Assembly: GCA_016781225.1 (NCBI GenBank)
Contig: JADDQT010000096.1
Location: forward strand, 1-7,311
Origin: Actinomycetota bacterium
GTDB lineage: Bacteria > Actinomycetota > Acidimicrobiia > Acidimicrobiales > GCA-2861595
DNA: 7,311 bases
Direction of reading: 5' to 3'
This document shows positions 1 to 6,803 of this stretch, piece after piece (positions within the stretch are counted from its first letter, which is position 1; each line of letters begins with the position of its first letter). The notes beneath the pieces were generated by a model. It ran no database searches. It was not told the origin of the DNA and saw only the letters and a list, made by a program, of their open reading frames with translations. Position numbers and translations under genes: made by a program.

Positions 1-752
1 CGGTCGGCGAGCCTTGCGACGGCCCCCACTACCGGGTCCGCCGGGTCGTAGTCGATCAGCGGCGTGCCGGCCTTGTCGGCATCGAGGACTCCGTCGCTCC
101 ACGGCAGCTGTCCGTCGAGCACCAGGCCCGAGCCGGCGCAGAACCCGGAGATGGCCTCCTCGTCCGCAGCCGACCTGGCCTTGTTGCCCACCACGCCCAC
201 ATGGGAGACGGGAAGCTCGGCTGCAAGCTTGGACATTCGCCGAGCGGTCTCGAGCGAGCGCCAGTAGGGCTCCACCATCATGAGCAGGACGTCGACGTGG
301 CGGGTGGTGCCGCGACTCAGGTGCTCGGGAGAGGCTTCCAGGTCCATGATGATGACGGTGTCGGGCAGGGCGGCGGCGTCGGCGAGCATCCCGCTCACCG
401 TGGCGTGGGCAGAGCACAGGCAGCCCTCGTCGGCGTGCGCCGGCATGGCCATGTTCACCACCGACACCGAGTCGGGCGCCACCGCGCCGTAGCGCTCCAC
501 GACAACCGGCACCGGTTCGGTGAGGGAGGGCCCGCCATCGAGACGGCGGGGGACCAGACCGGTGGGAAGTGGGGTGATGGCCGCCGCCTGCGCCCGGTCA
601 CACCCGAGGGCCACGGCCACGTTGGGGTTGCTGTCGGCGTCGATCACGACCACTCGTTGGCCTCGCCGGGCCAGCGTGCGGGCGAGGGTGGACGAGAAGG
701 TGGTCTTGCCCGCGCCGCCCTTTCCGGCCACGGCCAGGCGCAACGCGCTCAC
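1..752 (-). CDS. CooC/MinD-family ATPase with CxC motif, C-terminus cut by window edge
   Basis: Reading the minus strand from GTG at 752 gives 250 open codons with no stop before base 1. The start GTG overlaps the TGA of the upstream PadR gene (GTGA, 749-752), which suggests translational coupling. Residues 10-18 form a deviant Walker A, GKGGAGKTT, with the first lysine at 11 as in MinD/ParA/CooC ATPases. VVVIDADSNPN (34-44) is the switch I region. A CxC pair lies at 111-113 (GCLCSAH). Switch II is MDLEASPEHLSRGT (136-149), very like the DxEAGxEHLxRGT pattern of CooC. In CooC a CxC at nearly the same position binds metal at the dimer interface and the ATPase helps insert nickel into CO dehydrogenase. 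Here the neighbour is a [NiFe] hydrogenase, so a nickel or cofactor delivery role is inferred. Family length is about 250-280 residues, so little is missing. A CODH gene to the left of the window cannot be excluded. Confidence 0.88.
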   Translation of the reverse strand, partial: MSALRLAVAGKGGAGKTTFSSTLARTLARRGQRVVVIDADSNPNVAVALGCDRAQAAAITPLPTGLVPRRLDGGPSLTEPVPVVVERYGAVAPDSVSVVNMAMPAHADEGCLCSAHATVSGMLADAAALPDTVIIMDLEASPEHLSRGTTRHVDVLLMMVEPYWRSLETARRMSKLAAELPVSHVGVVGNKARSAADEEAISGFCAGSGLVLDGQLPWSDGVLDADKAGTPLIDYDPADPVVGAVARLAD

Positions 753-1228
753 TTCGGGACCTCGGCCCTCGGCAGCATGGCGTCCGGGAGCTCGGCGTCG
801 GGCAGCTCGGCGTTGGGGAGCACGGCGTCGGGAGATCGGACGATGTCGTCGTAGCGGTCGAGGTACGACGACAGGTAGCGGTGCGTCTCCCGGAGGGCGC
901 CGGCCCAGACGTGGAGCCACTCGCCGCCCTCGACGGTGAGGCGGTAGGTCCTTCGGGCCGGGCCGGAGGCCGAATGCTCCCACGCGGAGGCCACCAGGCC
1001 GTCGCCCTCCATCACCCGCAGCGCCCGGTAGAGGCCCCCGGCGTCCACCGTGTGCAGGCCCAGCCCGGCGATCTGCTCCAGCAGGTCGTAGCCGTGGACG
1101 GGCGCCTCACCTATGAGGAGCAACAGCGAGGCCCGCAGGTAGTTCCGGGGCAGCCCACCCTGCGGCTCCTCGCGCTTGGGCTTGGGGACCCCCGGAGCCG
1201 CCCTCGAGCTCGTGGCCTTGGAAGCCAT
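749..1228 (-). CDS. PadR-family transcriptional regulator
   Basis: The protein has 159 residues. After a basic, disordered-looking N-terminus (1-28) comes a PadR winged-helix domain. It contains LLLLIGEAPVHGYDLLEQI (35-53), the recognition region GGLYRALRVMEGDGLV (64-79), and a wing with RRTYRLTVEG (92-101). These are hallmark PadR N-terminal domain features. The C-terminal helix expected for dimerisation (about 105-131) is followed by a proline-rich repeat tail (135-159). The ATG at 1226-1228 has GGAG 9 bases upstream. It follows the winged-helix gene after 15 bases and overlaps the ATPase gene by 4. PadR proteins are usually ligand-responsive repressors that often control adjacent or divergent genes. 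Control of the 1646-1846 spacer, and so of hhySL and its own operon, is therefore plausible but inferred. Ligand unknown. Confidence 0.9.
   Translation of the reverse strand: MASKATSSRAAPGVPKPKREEPQGGLPRNYLRASLLLLIGEAPVHGYDLLEQIAGLGLHTVDAGGLYRALRVMEGDGLVASAWEHSASGPARRTYRLTVEGGEWLHVWAGALRETHRYLSSYLDRYDDIVRSPDAVLPNAELPDAELPDAMLPRAEVPK
752..826 (-). repeat. Five pentapeptide repeats at the PadR C-terminus (15-bp DNA periodicity)
   Basis: Residues 135-159 of the PadR protein read as five consecutive units: AVLPN, AELPD, AELPD, AMLPR, AEVPK (consensus A-x-[LV]-P-x). At the DNA level the plus strand shows near-identical 15-base units, clearest at 779-793, 794-808 and 809-823, each beginning ggcgt. 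Decayed copies lie on either side. The array ends exactly at the stop codon and the start of the next gene. It is a simple tandem expansion; a function as a flexible, acidic tail is a guess. Confidence 0.85.
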
Positions 1229-1243
1229 GTCAGTCTCCGACCA

Positions 1244-1645
1244 TCAATGCTCGTGTCCGGCGTGCTCGGCGCCGGCGCGCTCGGTGGCGCAGGCGGCCGC
1301 CTCCTCCGGAGAGTTGTGGCACCAGCAGTCGGCGCTGCACTCCCCGTGGGTCGGACGGGTGAGCTCGTCGAAGGAGGCGGCGAACTCCAGCGCGCCCTCC
1401 TGGAGGCCCGACTCCGACAAGGCGTAGCGCCCGTCGAGCCGCTTGAGGTACCCCTCCTCGACCAGCTGGTCCATGTACTGGATGCCGATGTCGGCATCCA
1501 CGCCGAGAAATCGCTCGAGCAGGGCGGCATCCACCTGGTCCCCGAACCCCTCGCCACGCAGCCAGTACATGACCTGCAGGATCTCGCTGCGCCAGTACAG
1601 CCCCCGAAGGGCCTCCGACTTCGGAGGGTGCACCATCTCGTCCAT
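1244..1645 (-). CDS. Winged-helix-like protein with Cys/His-rich C-terminal tail; candidate metal or redox sensor
   Basis: This is a 133-residue protein I do not recognise by name. Residues 18-82 look like a winged helix: EILQVMYWLRGEGF (21-34), then a recognition-like segment VDADIGIQYMDQLVEEGYLKR (49-69), then a short wing DGRYALSESG (71-80). The tail has a dense set of metal-ligand-type residues: H100, C103, C107, C109, H110, C119, H128, H131 and H133. The core reads HGECSADCWCHN (100-111) and the protein ends HAGHEH. Such a tail could bind Ni, Zn, Fe or an Fe-S cluster. The start ATG (1643-1645) has a strong AGGAGG (1653-1658 on the plus-strand numbering) 7 bases upstream. It is the first gene of the leftward operon and faces hhyS across a 201-base spacer. 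The sequence supports a DNA-binding metal or redox sensor for hydrogenase expression, but an assembly role is possible. Confidence 0.75.
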   Translation of the reverse strand: MDEMVHPPKSEALRGLYWRSEILQVMYWLRGEGFGDQVDAALLERFLGVDADIGIQYMDQLVEEGYLKRLDGRYALSESGLQEGALEFAASFDELTRPTHGECSADCWCHNSPEEAAACATERAGAEHAGHEH

Positions 1646-1674
1646 CTCATCGCCTCCTGGGGGGGTTCAAGTAC

Positions 1675-1686
1675 AGTCGTGCGACT
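1675..1686. promoter_or_regulatory. Inverted repeat AGTCG-TG-CGACT, possible operator for the leftward operon
   Basis: Perfect 5-base arms around a 2-base centre lie 30 bases before the start codon of the leftward winged-helix gene. The position suits an autoregulatory operator, but short palindromes arise by chance in GC-rich DNA. No matching copy was noticed elsewhere in the spacer. Confidence 0.3.
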
Positions 1687-1694
1687 CAACTCGC

Positions 1695-1721
1695 CCGCCC
1701 TGCAGCTCCAACGCAGGGGGG
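1695..1721. promoter_or_regulatory. Imperfect 9-bp inverted repeat around a 9-base centre
   Basis: CCGCCCTGC (1695-1703) and GCAGGGGGG (1713-1721) pair at 8 of 9 positions around a 9-base centre. It is the longest dyad in the spacer. It sits just upstream of the A/T-rich patch and the candidate -35 box, a position typical of a regulator site for hhyS or of an upstream element for the leftward promoter. A transcribed hairpin is also possible. There is no T-run directly after it, so a terminator is unlikely. Confidence 0.35.
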
Positions 1722-1734
1722 CGGAGAAAATTTC

Positions 1735-1764
1735 TTGACCAAAGTGTACGCTGCGGTGCACGAT
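1735..1764 (+). promoter_or_regulatory. Weak candidate sigma-70-type promoter for hhyS
   Basis: TTGACC (1735-1740) resembles the -35 consensus. CACGAT (1759-1764), 18 bases on, matches only three -10 positions. The dyad at 1744-1761 fills the spacer between them, which would suit repression. The -10 is poor, so either the promoter is activator-dependent, uses another sigma factor, or lies elsewhere in the spacer. Confidence 0.25.
1744..1761. promoter_or_regulatory. Inverted repeat GTGTAC-N6-GTGCAC, possible operator
   Basis: Two 6-base half-sites, GTGTAC (1744-1749) and GTGCAC (1756-1761), flank a 6-base centre and match as an inverted pair with one mismatch. Both half-sites share GTGyAC, and a related GTGTA/TACAC pair occurs at 1777-1789. 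An 18-base dyad with this spacing is a plausible site for a dimeric winged-helix repressor such as the PadR protein. The link to PadR is inference. Confidence 0.35.
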
Positions 1765-1776
1765 TCAGCCAGATAG

Positions 1777-1795
1777 GTGTAGGGTACACATACCC
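1777..1795. promoter_or_regulatory. Two overlapping inverted repeats (GTGTA-GGG-TACAC and GGGTA-CACA-TACCC)
   Basis: GTGTA-N3-TACAC (1777-1789) overlaps GGGTA-N4-TACCC (1782-1795), both with perfect 5-base arms. They lie about 50 bases before the hhyS start, near where transcription would be expected to begin. The GTGTA half-site echoes the dyad at 1744-1761, suggesting a repeated recognition element. Confidence 0.4.
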
Positions 1796-1846
1796 AACCG
1801 TGACGAGCGGCCTTATCGGCCTCGAGTAAAAAGGGAGCTTCATCAG

Positions 1847-3151
<1,305 letters not shown>

Positions 3152-3192
3152 GTGTTCGGGCCAGCCACGACGATCAGAGACGTACGCCAGAA

Positions 3193-3204
3193 CTGACGAG
3201 TCAG
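3193..3204 (+). promoter_or_regulatory. Small hairpin touching the hhyL ribosome-binding site
   Basis: In the 68-base hhyS-hhyL gap, CTGAC (3193-3197) and GTCAG (3200-3204) are perfect inverted repeats, giving a 4-bp stem with a CGAG loop. The 3' arm overlaps the AGGAG (3203-3207) that precedes the hhyL ATG by 12 bases. It could tune subunit stoichiometry, but the stem is short and may be chance. No terminator-like hairpin with a T-run is present in this gap. Confidence 0.25.
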
Positions 3205-3219
3205 GAGACCAAGTAGCCC

Positions 3220-5100
3220 ATGTGTTTCAAGAACCTTCCCATTGAGTTCGACGACAGTGGCAAGGCCCACCTCAAGGAGGGCAGCGGTGATCCCTACGCG
3301 CTGACGGTGGCCGAGCCCAAGACCTTCGTACGCCGCCAGGAGGGCCCCGGCGCCCAGTTGGCTGCACCGCCGCGGCTCCGGGACTGGAACATCGACCCGG
3401 TGACCCGGGTGGCCGGCGCCCTTGCCGTCCACACCGTGCTCGACCTCGAGAACCGCAAGGCCGTGGAGGCCCACTCCCAGGCCATGTTGTTCCGCGGCTA
3501 CGAGATCATCCTCCAGGGCCGTGACCCCCGCGACGCCATCGACATCAGCTCCCGGGCCTGCGGCGTATGCGGCGGCGTGCACGCCACCGTGTCGTCCCTC
3601 GCCACCGAGCAGAACTTCGGCATCGTGCCGCCCCCGCTCGGCGTCCTGTGCCGCAACCTCGGTGAGGTGGGCGAGATGTTCTACGACCGCCCGCTGCACC
3701 TCGGCCTCCTGGCCGGCCCGGACTACTCCACCTCGGTGGTTCAGGTCACGAACCCCGAGCTCGTAACCAGGGCCGAGAAGACCCTGGCCTCGGGCGTCGA
3801 AGTCCATGGTTATCGCACCGTCAAGGACATCATGGACGCCCTGAACCCCCTGACGGGGAAGATCTACCTCGAGGCTCTGGAGTACACCCGGATCGGGCGC
3901 GTGATGTGCCAGATCATGTACGGCAAGTACCCGCACCCGTCCACGCTGGTGCCCGGTGGCATCTCCGCCACCATCGGCACCTCGTCGTTCAACGAGTTCT
4001 ACACCCAGCTGGGCAAGATCTTCGACTGCTCCAAGATCCTCGCCGCCGTCTGGGACGACATCACGGACTTCTTCTACGAGGCCAACCCCGCCTACATGGC
4101 GGTCGGCGAGCGCCCAATCAACATCGCCCAGACCGGCATCTACGACAACGTCGAGTACTACGACGCCACCTACGCCAACTGCAACCAATGGGGCAACGAG
4201 AGGTACTCGATGCCGGGCATGATCATCGACGGCGAGCTGGTCACCACCAACCTCACCGACATCAACATGGGCTTCGAGGAGTTCGTGAACTCGTCCTTCT
4301 ACGACGACTGGACCCAGGCCGCCAGCCCACGGTTCCGAACCGACGCGCTCGGCAACCCGCTTTCGTCGTACCACCCGTGGAACAAGCAGACGATCCCACG
4401 GCCGCAGGCGAAGAACTTCAAGGAGAAGTACACCTGGGACACCGCCCCCCGCTGGGACCGCCAGTCGGTCGAGACCGGCGCCTACGGGGCGCTGTGGACC
4501 ACGGCTCTGGCCGGCAACCTCGGTGACAACCCCTTCATCGAGTCCACGGGCGACGGCTTGCGCATCGTCCTGCCTCGCCACCAGCTCCCGGAGACGGAGC
4601 TGTTCTGGAAGGTGCCCGAGCGGATCAACGCCTTCGAGCGCAACCGGGGCCGGGCCTACGCCATGGCCTTCACCTCGGCCATCGGGATGATCAACCTGCT
4701 CAAGGCCATGGAGTACTGGCGCCGGGGCGAGACCCGGGTGTCCGCTCCGTACAAGATCCCCAAGGACGAGCGGGTGTCAGTGGGCTTCTGGGAGGCCGGC
4801 CGCGGCTGGCTGGTCCACCACATGCACACCGACAAGGGCAGGATCGTGAACTACCAGATCACGACGCCTTCCACGCTGAACGCTTCCCCCCGGGACCCGT
4901 TCGGCACCCCCGGTCCCTACGAGCAGGCCGTCATCGACACGCCTCTGCTGGAGAGCGTGCCCGACGACCAGGTGAAGGGGATCGACGTCCTGCGGGCCAT
5001 CCGCAGCTTCGACCCCTGCATGCCCTGCACAACTCACATGGACACCGGCAAGGGAACCATCGTCCGAGAGATCAACTCCTGCGGCTGCACGCTCGAGTAG
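3220..5100 (+). CDS. hhyL: Group 1h [NiFe] hydrogenase large (catalytic) subunit
   Basis: The 626-residue subunit holds the Ni-Fe(CN)2CO centre that splits H2. The L1 motif is RACGVCGGVH (112-121), with Ni ligands C114 and C117. The L2 motif is SFDPCMPCTTH (596-606), with C600 and C603 and His606. Residues 607-626 extend past that His and end in CGCTLE. This matches the peptide removed by an M52 protease after nickel insertion, and such a protease is encoded at 6803-7306. In the N-terminal DPVTRVAGAL (59-68), the usual RxEGH glutamate and histidine are Ala65 and Ala67. NASPRD (554-559) and GPYEQAVIDTP (565-575) are also typical large-subunit motifs. The ATG is preceded by AGGAG at 12 bases, and an in-frame TAG at 3214-3216 rules out an upstream start. 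Length and L1/L2 form fit the high-affinity 1h group, which pairs with HhyS. Confidence 0.96.
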   Translation: MCFKNLPIEFDDSGKAHLKEGSGDPYALTVAEPKTFVRRQEGPGAQLAAPPRLRDWNIDPVTRVAGALAVHTVLDLENRKAVEAHSQAMLFRGYEIILQGRDPRDAIDISSRACGVCGGVHATVSSLATEQNFGIVPPPLGVLCRNLGEVGEMFYDRPLHLGLLAGPDYSTSVVQVTNPELVTRAEKTLASGVEVHGYRTVKDIMDALNPLTGKIYLEALEYTRIGRVMCQIMYGKYPHPSTLVPGGISATIGTSSFNEFYTQLGKIFDCSKILAAVWDDITDFFYEANPAYMAVGERPINIAQTGIYDNVEYYDATYANCNQWGNERYSMPGMIIDGELVTTNLTDINMGFEEFVNSSFYDDWTQAASPRFRTDALGNPLSSYHPWNKQTIPRPQAKNFKEKYTWDTAPRWDRQSVETGAYGALWTTALAGNLGDNPFIESTGDGLRIVLPRHQLPETELFWKVPERINAFERNRGRAYAMAFTSAIGMINLLKAMEYWRRGETRVSAPYKIPKDERVSVGFWEAGRGWLVHHMHTDKGRIVNYQITTPSTLNASPRDPFGTPGPYEQAVIDTPLLESVPDDQVKGIDVLRAIRSFDPCMPCTTHMDTGKGTIVREINSCGCTLE

Positions 5101-5136
5101 TCTCCGGTCTCTGAAGTCCAGCCAGTACCCACGACT

Positions 5137-5646
5137 ATGACCGATGCCGCCCCCGTCCTGGTGGGCGGCATCGGCCTTCCCTGGCTTCGGGACTTGGACT
5201 TCGGGACCCAGTTCATCAAGCGGGTGGAGCACCTCGACTGGCCCGAGGGGGTGGTGGTCGAGGATCTCTCCTATGCCGCCCACCGGGTGATGCACCGACT
5301 CCAGGAGCTGCTCCCGGGCAAGGTCGTCCTGGTGGGAGCCATGCCTCGCGAGGTCGATCCCCCGGGTACCATCCGGCGTTACCCCCTCGACCTCACGCCT
5401 CCCCCGGACGACGAGGTCCAGGAGCGCCTGGCCGAGGCGGCCGGGGGCATCATCGACCTGGACCACACGTTGGCTGTGTGCCGCTACTGGAAGGTGTTCC
5501 CGCAGGATACGGTTGTGATCGAGGTGGAGCCTGCCGACCGCAATTTCGGTCTGGGCTTCAGCGAGGAGATCGAGGCGTCGGTGGATGCCGTCCTGGCCAT
5601 GGTCCGCGAGGAGGTGGGGTCCACCACCGAGGAGGTGACCACGTGA
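5137..5646 (+). CDS. Degenerate M52 (HupD/HycI-like) hydrogenase maturation protease homologue, probably inactive
   Basis: The 169-residue protein shares the fold pattern of nickel-hydrogenase maturation proteases. It has VLVGGIGLPWLRDLDFG (7-23) where the canonical form has GxGNxLxxDDGxG, a PEGVVVEDL strand (36-44), VVLVGAMPREVDPPG (63-77), and a C-terminal helix. Aligned by eye to the intact protease at 6803-7306, two of the three Ni-binding positions are lost: Asp16 becomes Leu20, and Asp62 becomes Gly67 or Ala68. Only a histidine (H110) remains. It therefore probably does not cut HhyL but may bind the precursor as a chaperone or adaptor. No ribosome-binding site is visible before the ATG, which lies 36 bases after hhyL in the same frame, and there is no other NTG codon in between. 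It overlaps the next gene by 4 bases. Alternatively it is a divergent active protease using other ligands. Confidence 0.8.
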   Translation: MTDAAPVLVGGIGLPWLRDLDFGTQFIKRVEHLDWPEGVVVEDLSYAAHRVMHRLQELLPGKVVLVGAMPREVDPPGTIRRYPLDLTPPPDDEVQERLAEAAGGIIDLDHTLAVCRYWKVFPQDTVVIEVEPADRNFGLGFSEEIEASVDAVLAMVREEVGSTTEEVTT

Positions 5647-6281
5647 GCGAGCAACCGCAGGGGGAGGAGCTGGCCTTCTCGGAGATCCCTTACCGCGTCA
5701 GCGAGTTGGCCCAAGCCCTCATGAACCACCCCGACGAGGCGGTGGCGGCCCAGGTGAGCGAGCTGCTCGACTGGTACGACCTGTTCCACCGAGACGGGCT
5801 GGGTCAACTGGTGGACATGATCCGCACATGGCGGGGAGAGATCTTCCTGGAGTCGGTGAATCGCGACGCCTTGGCGGGCACGCTGCTCGACTTCTACGAC
5901 CTCGGGGAGAGCACCGAGGACGACGAGGAAGCCCAGAAGGCCGTCGCCGCTGCCCTCGAGGAGGTACGGCCCATCGTGGAGTCCCACGGCGGAGAGCTCG
6001 AGGTGGCCAGCATCGCCGACGGCGTGGTGAAGGTGCGCATGAAGGGCACCTGTGACGGCTGCCCCAGCTCGTCGGCCACCCTCACCTTCGGTGTCGAGGA
6101 AGCTCTGAAGAAGCACTGGCCCGCCTTCCGCCGTCTCGAGCAGGTGGACGCCGCCGAGGAGATCGACGAGGCCAAGGCGGACCTGGAATGCGCCACCGTC
6201 CCCGCTGGCGCTTCCGCCCAGGAGGCCGTGCCCGAGCCCCAAGCACCGCTCCTGCAGATCCGCGGCCACGAGAACCGTTGA
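5643..6281 (+). CDS. NifU C-terminal-domain Fe-S scaffold protein with extra N-terminal helical domain
   Basis: The protein has 212 residues. The GTG start at 5643 overlaps the upstream TGA (GTGA) and has GAGGAGG about 8 bases before it, which fixes the start. Residues 98-168 form a NifU C-terminal domain: VRPIVESHGGELEVASIADG (108-127), then VKVRMKGTCDGCPSSSATL (129-147), with the CxxC at C137 and C140. Such domains assemble and hand over [4Fe-4S] clusters, usually as dimers sharing the CxxC pairs. HhyS needs three such clusters, so dedicated cluster delivery to the hydrogenase is a reasonable inference, and NifU-like genes are known next to 1h hydrogenases. Residues 1-96 are an acidic, all-helical region I cannot assign (FSEIPYRVSELAQAL, LLDWYDLFHRDGLGQLVDMI). 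Residues 170-212 form a disordered-looking Ala/Pro/Glu tail. The next gene begins 18 bases after the stop. Confidence 0.9.
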   Translation: MSEQPQGEELAFSEIPYRVSELAQALMNHPDEAVAAQVSELLDWYDLFHRDGLGQLVDMIRTWRGEIFLESVNRDALAGTLLDFYDLGESTEDDEEAQKAVAAALEEVRPIVESHGGELEVASIADGVVKVRMKGTCDGCPSSSATLTFGVEEALKKHWPAFRRLEQVDAAEEIDEAKADLECATVPAGASAQEAVPEPQAPLLQIRGHENR

Positions 6282-6299
6282 GCTTCGAAGGGCGGGACA

Positions 6300-6803
6300 G
6301 TGCCCCTGGGTGACGGGGGTCTGGTCTTCGAGGCTCGAACCCTCGCCCAAGGGCACCCACTCACGCCCCTGGCCAAGCGCTATGTGGACCGCGCCGTCGC
6401 CCAGCAGAGGTTGGACCAGCCCATCGTAGAGATCGGCATATGGGCCGGCTACGCCCTCACCAACGGGTACTGCCTCCGCCGGGTGGAGGAGCATGCCGCA
6501 GGCCTGGTGCTGGCCGCCGCCGAAGGAGTCGACCTCGATCTCGACCGTCTCGACGAGGAGGCAGTTCGCGTGGCCGCCGACCTCCGGGGCGCCGACGCCG
6601 GCCGGCACATCCTCGGTGACGAGGAGGAAACCATCGCCGCCCTCGATCGCATCATCGCCGGCGAGGTCGAGCGGCGCTTGGACCACTGGCGCGACAGCGT
6701 GGACGAGACCGCGTGGGCCGAGCTCGAGGAGTACATCGCCTGGTGGGCCGTCAAGGGCTATGCGCTTCGGGTGGCCGAGATGTCGACGGGAGCCCTGGCC
6801 TGA
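6300..6803 (+). CDS. Uncharacterised 167-residue helical protein of the hydrogenase operon
   Basis: I do not recognise the family. The GTG at 6300 is the first usable start after the in-frame TGA of the NifU-like gene at 6279-6281; a G-rich stretch (gggcggg, 6290-6296) precedes it. The protein is soluble, acidic and almost all helical, with one cysteine (C58) and no signal peptide or membrane segment. Two aromatic-rich segments resemble each other: WAGYALTNGYCLRRVEE (48-64) and AWWAVKGYALRVAEM (147-161), which may be an old internal duplication. A charged helical middle (about 82-142) separates them. Its TGA overlaps the ATG of the maturation protease by one base (6801-6805), so the two are co-translated. 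Location between Fe-S delivery and proteolytic maturation suggests a role in HhySL assembly, electron transfer or membrane attachment. This is inference from context only. Confidence 0.8.
   Translation: MPLGDGGLVFEARTLAQGHPLTPLAKRYVDRAVAQQRLDQPIVEIGIWAGYALTNGYCLRRVEEHAAGLVLAAAEGVDLDLDRLDEEAVRVAADLRGADAGRHILGDEEETIAALDRIIAGEVERRLDHWRDSVDETAWAELEEYIAWWAVKGYALRVAEMSTGALA

Larger units (their letters stand above)
1646..1846. promoter_or_regulatory. Divergent promoter/operator region between the regulator operon and hhySL
   Basis: This is the only long non-coding stretch in the window and it separates two divergent operons, so both promoters should be here. It holds an A/T-rich patch in a GC-rich setting (gagaaaatttctt, 1724-1736), four inverted repeats listed separately, and ribosome-binding sites at each edge: AGGAGG for the left gene (1653-1658, minus) and GGGAG for hhyS (1833-1837, plus). 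A TTGACC (1735-1740) matches a sigma-70 -35 box in 5 of 6 bases. The best -10 at an acceptable distance, CACGAT (1759-1764, 18-base spacer), is weak. I see no convincing promoter for the leftward operon. Confidence 0.7.

Noticed and set aside
752..838. CRISPR-like array
   Set aside because: The 15-base units are contiguous with no spacers and stay in frame inside the PadR gene.
201..854. 217-codon plus-strand open frame over the ATPase gene
   Set aside because: The minus strand here encodes a continuous ATPase with Walker A, CxC and switch motifs. The plus frame is a compositional shadow, and its Ser/Gly/Ala repeats are the reverse of the PadR tail repeat.
1695..1736. Intrinsic terminator in the divergent spacer
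   Set aside because: The GC dyad is not followed directly by a T-run, and no gene reads into this spacer that would need termination.
881..1738. 285-codon plus-strand open frame over the PadR and winged-helix genes
   Set aside because: It spans two minus-strand genes with good start signals and ends in the spacer. The product is low-complexity and unrecognisable.
5484..6686. 400-codon minus-strand open frame across the accessory genes
   Set aside because: It crosses three well-supported plus-strand genes and their tight junctions, and has no family features.
6713..6802. Upstream extension of the maturation protease by 30 residues
   Set aside because: The extension lies wholly inside the preceding gene, and the family's first beta strand begins directly after Met at 6803, which has the typical TGATG overlap.
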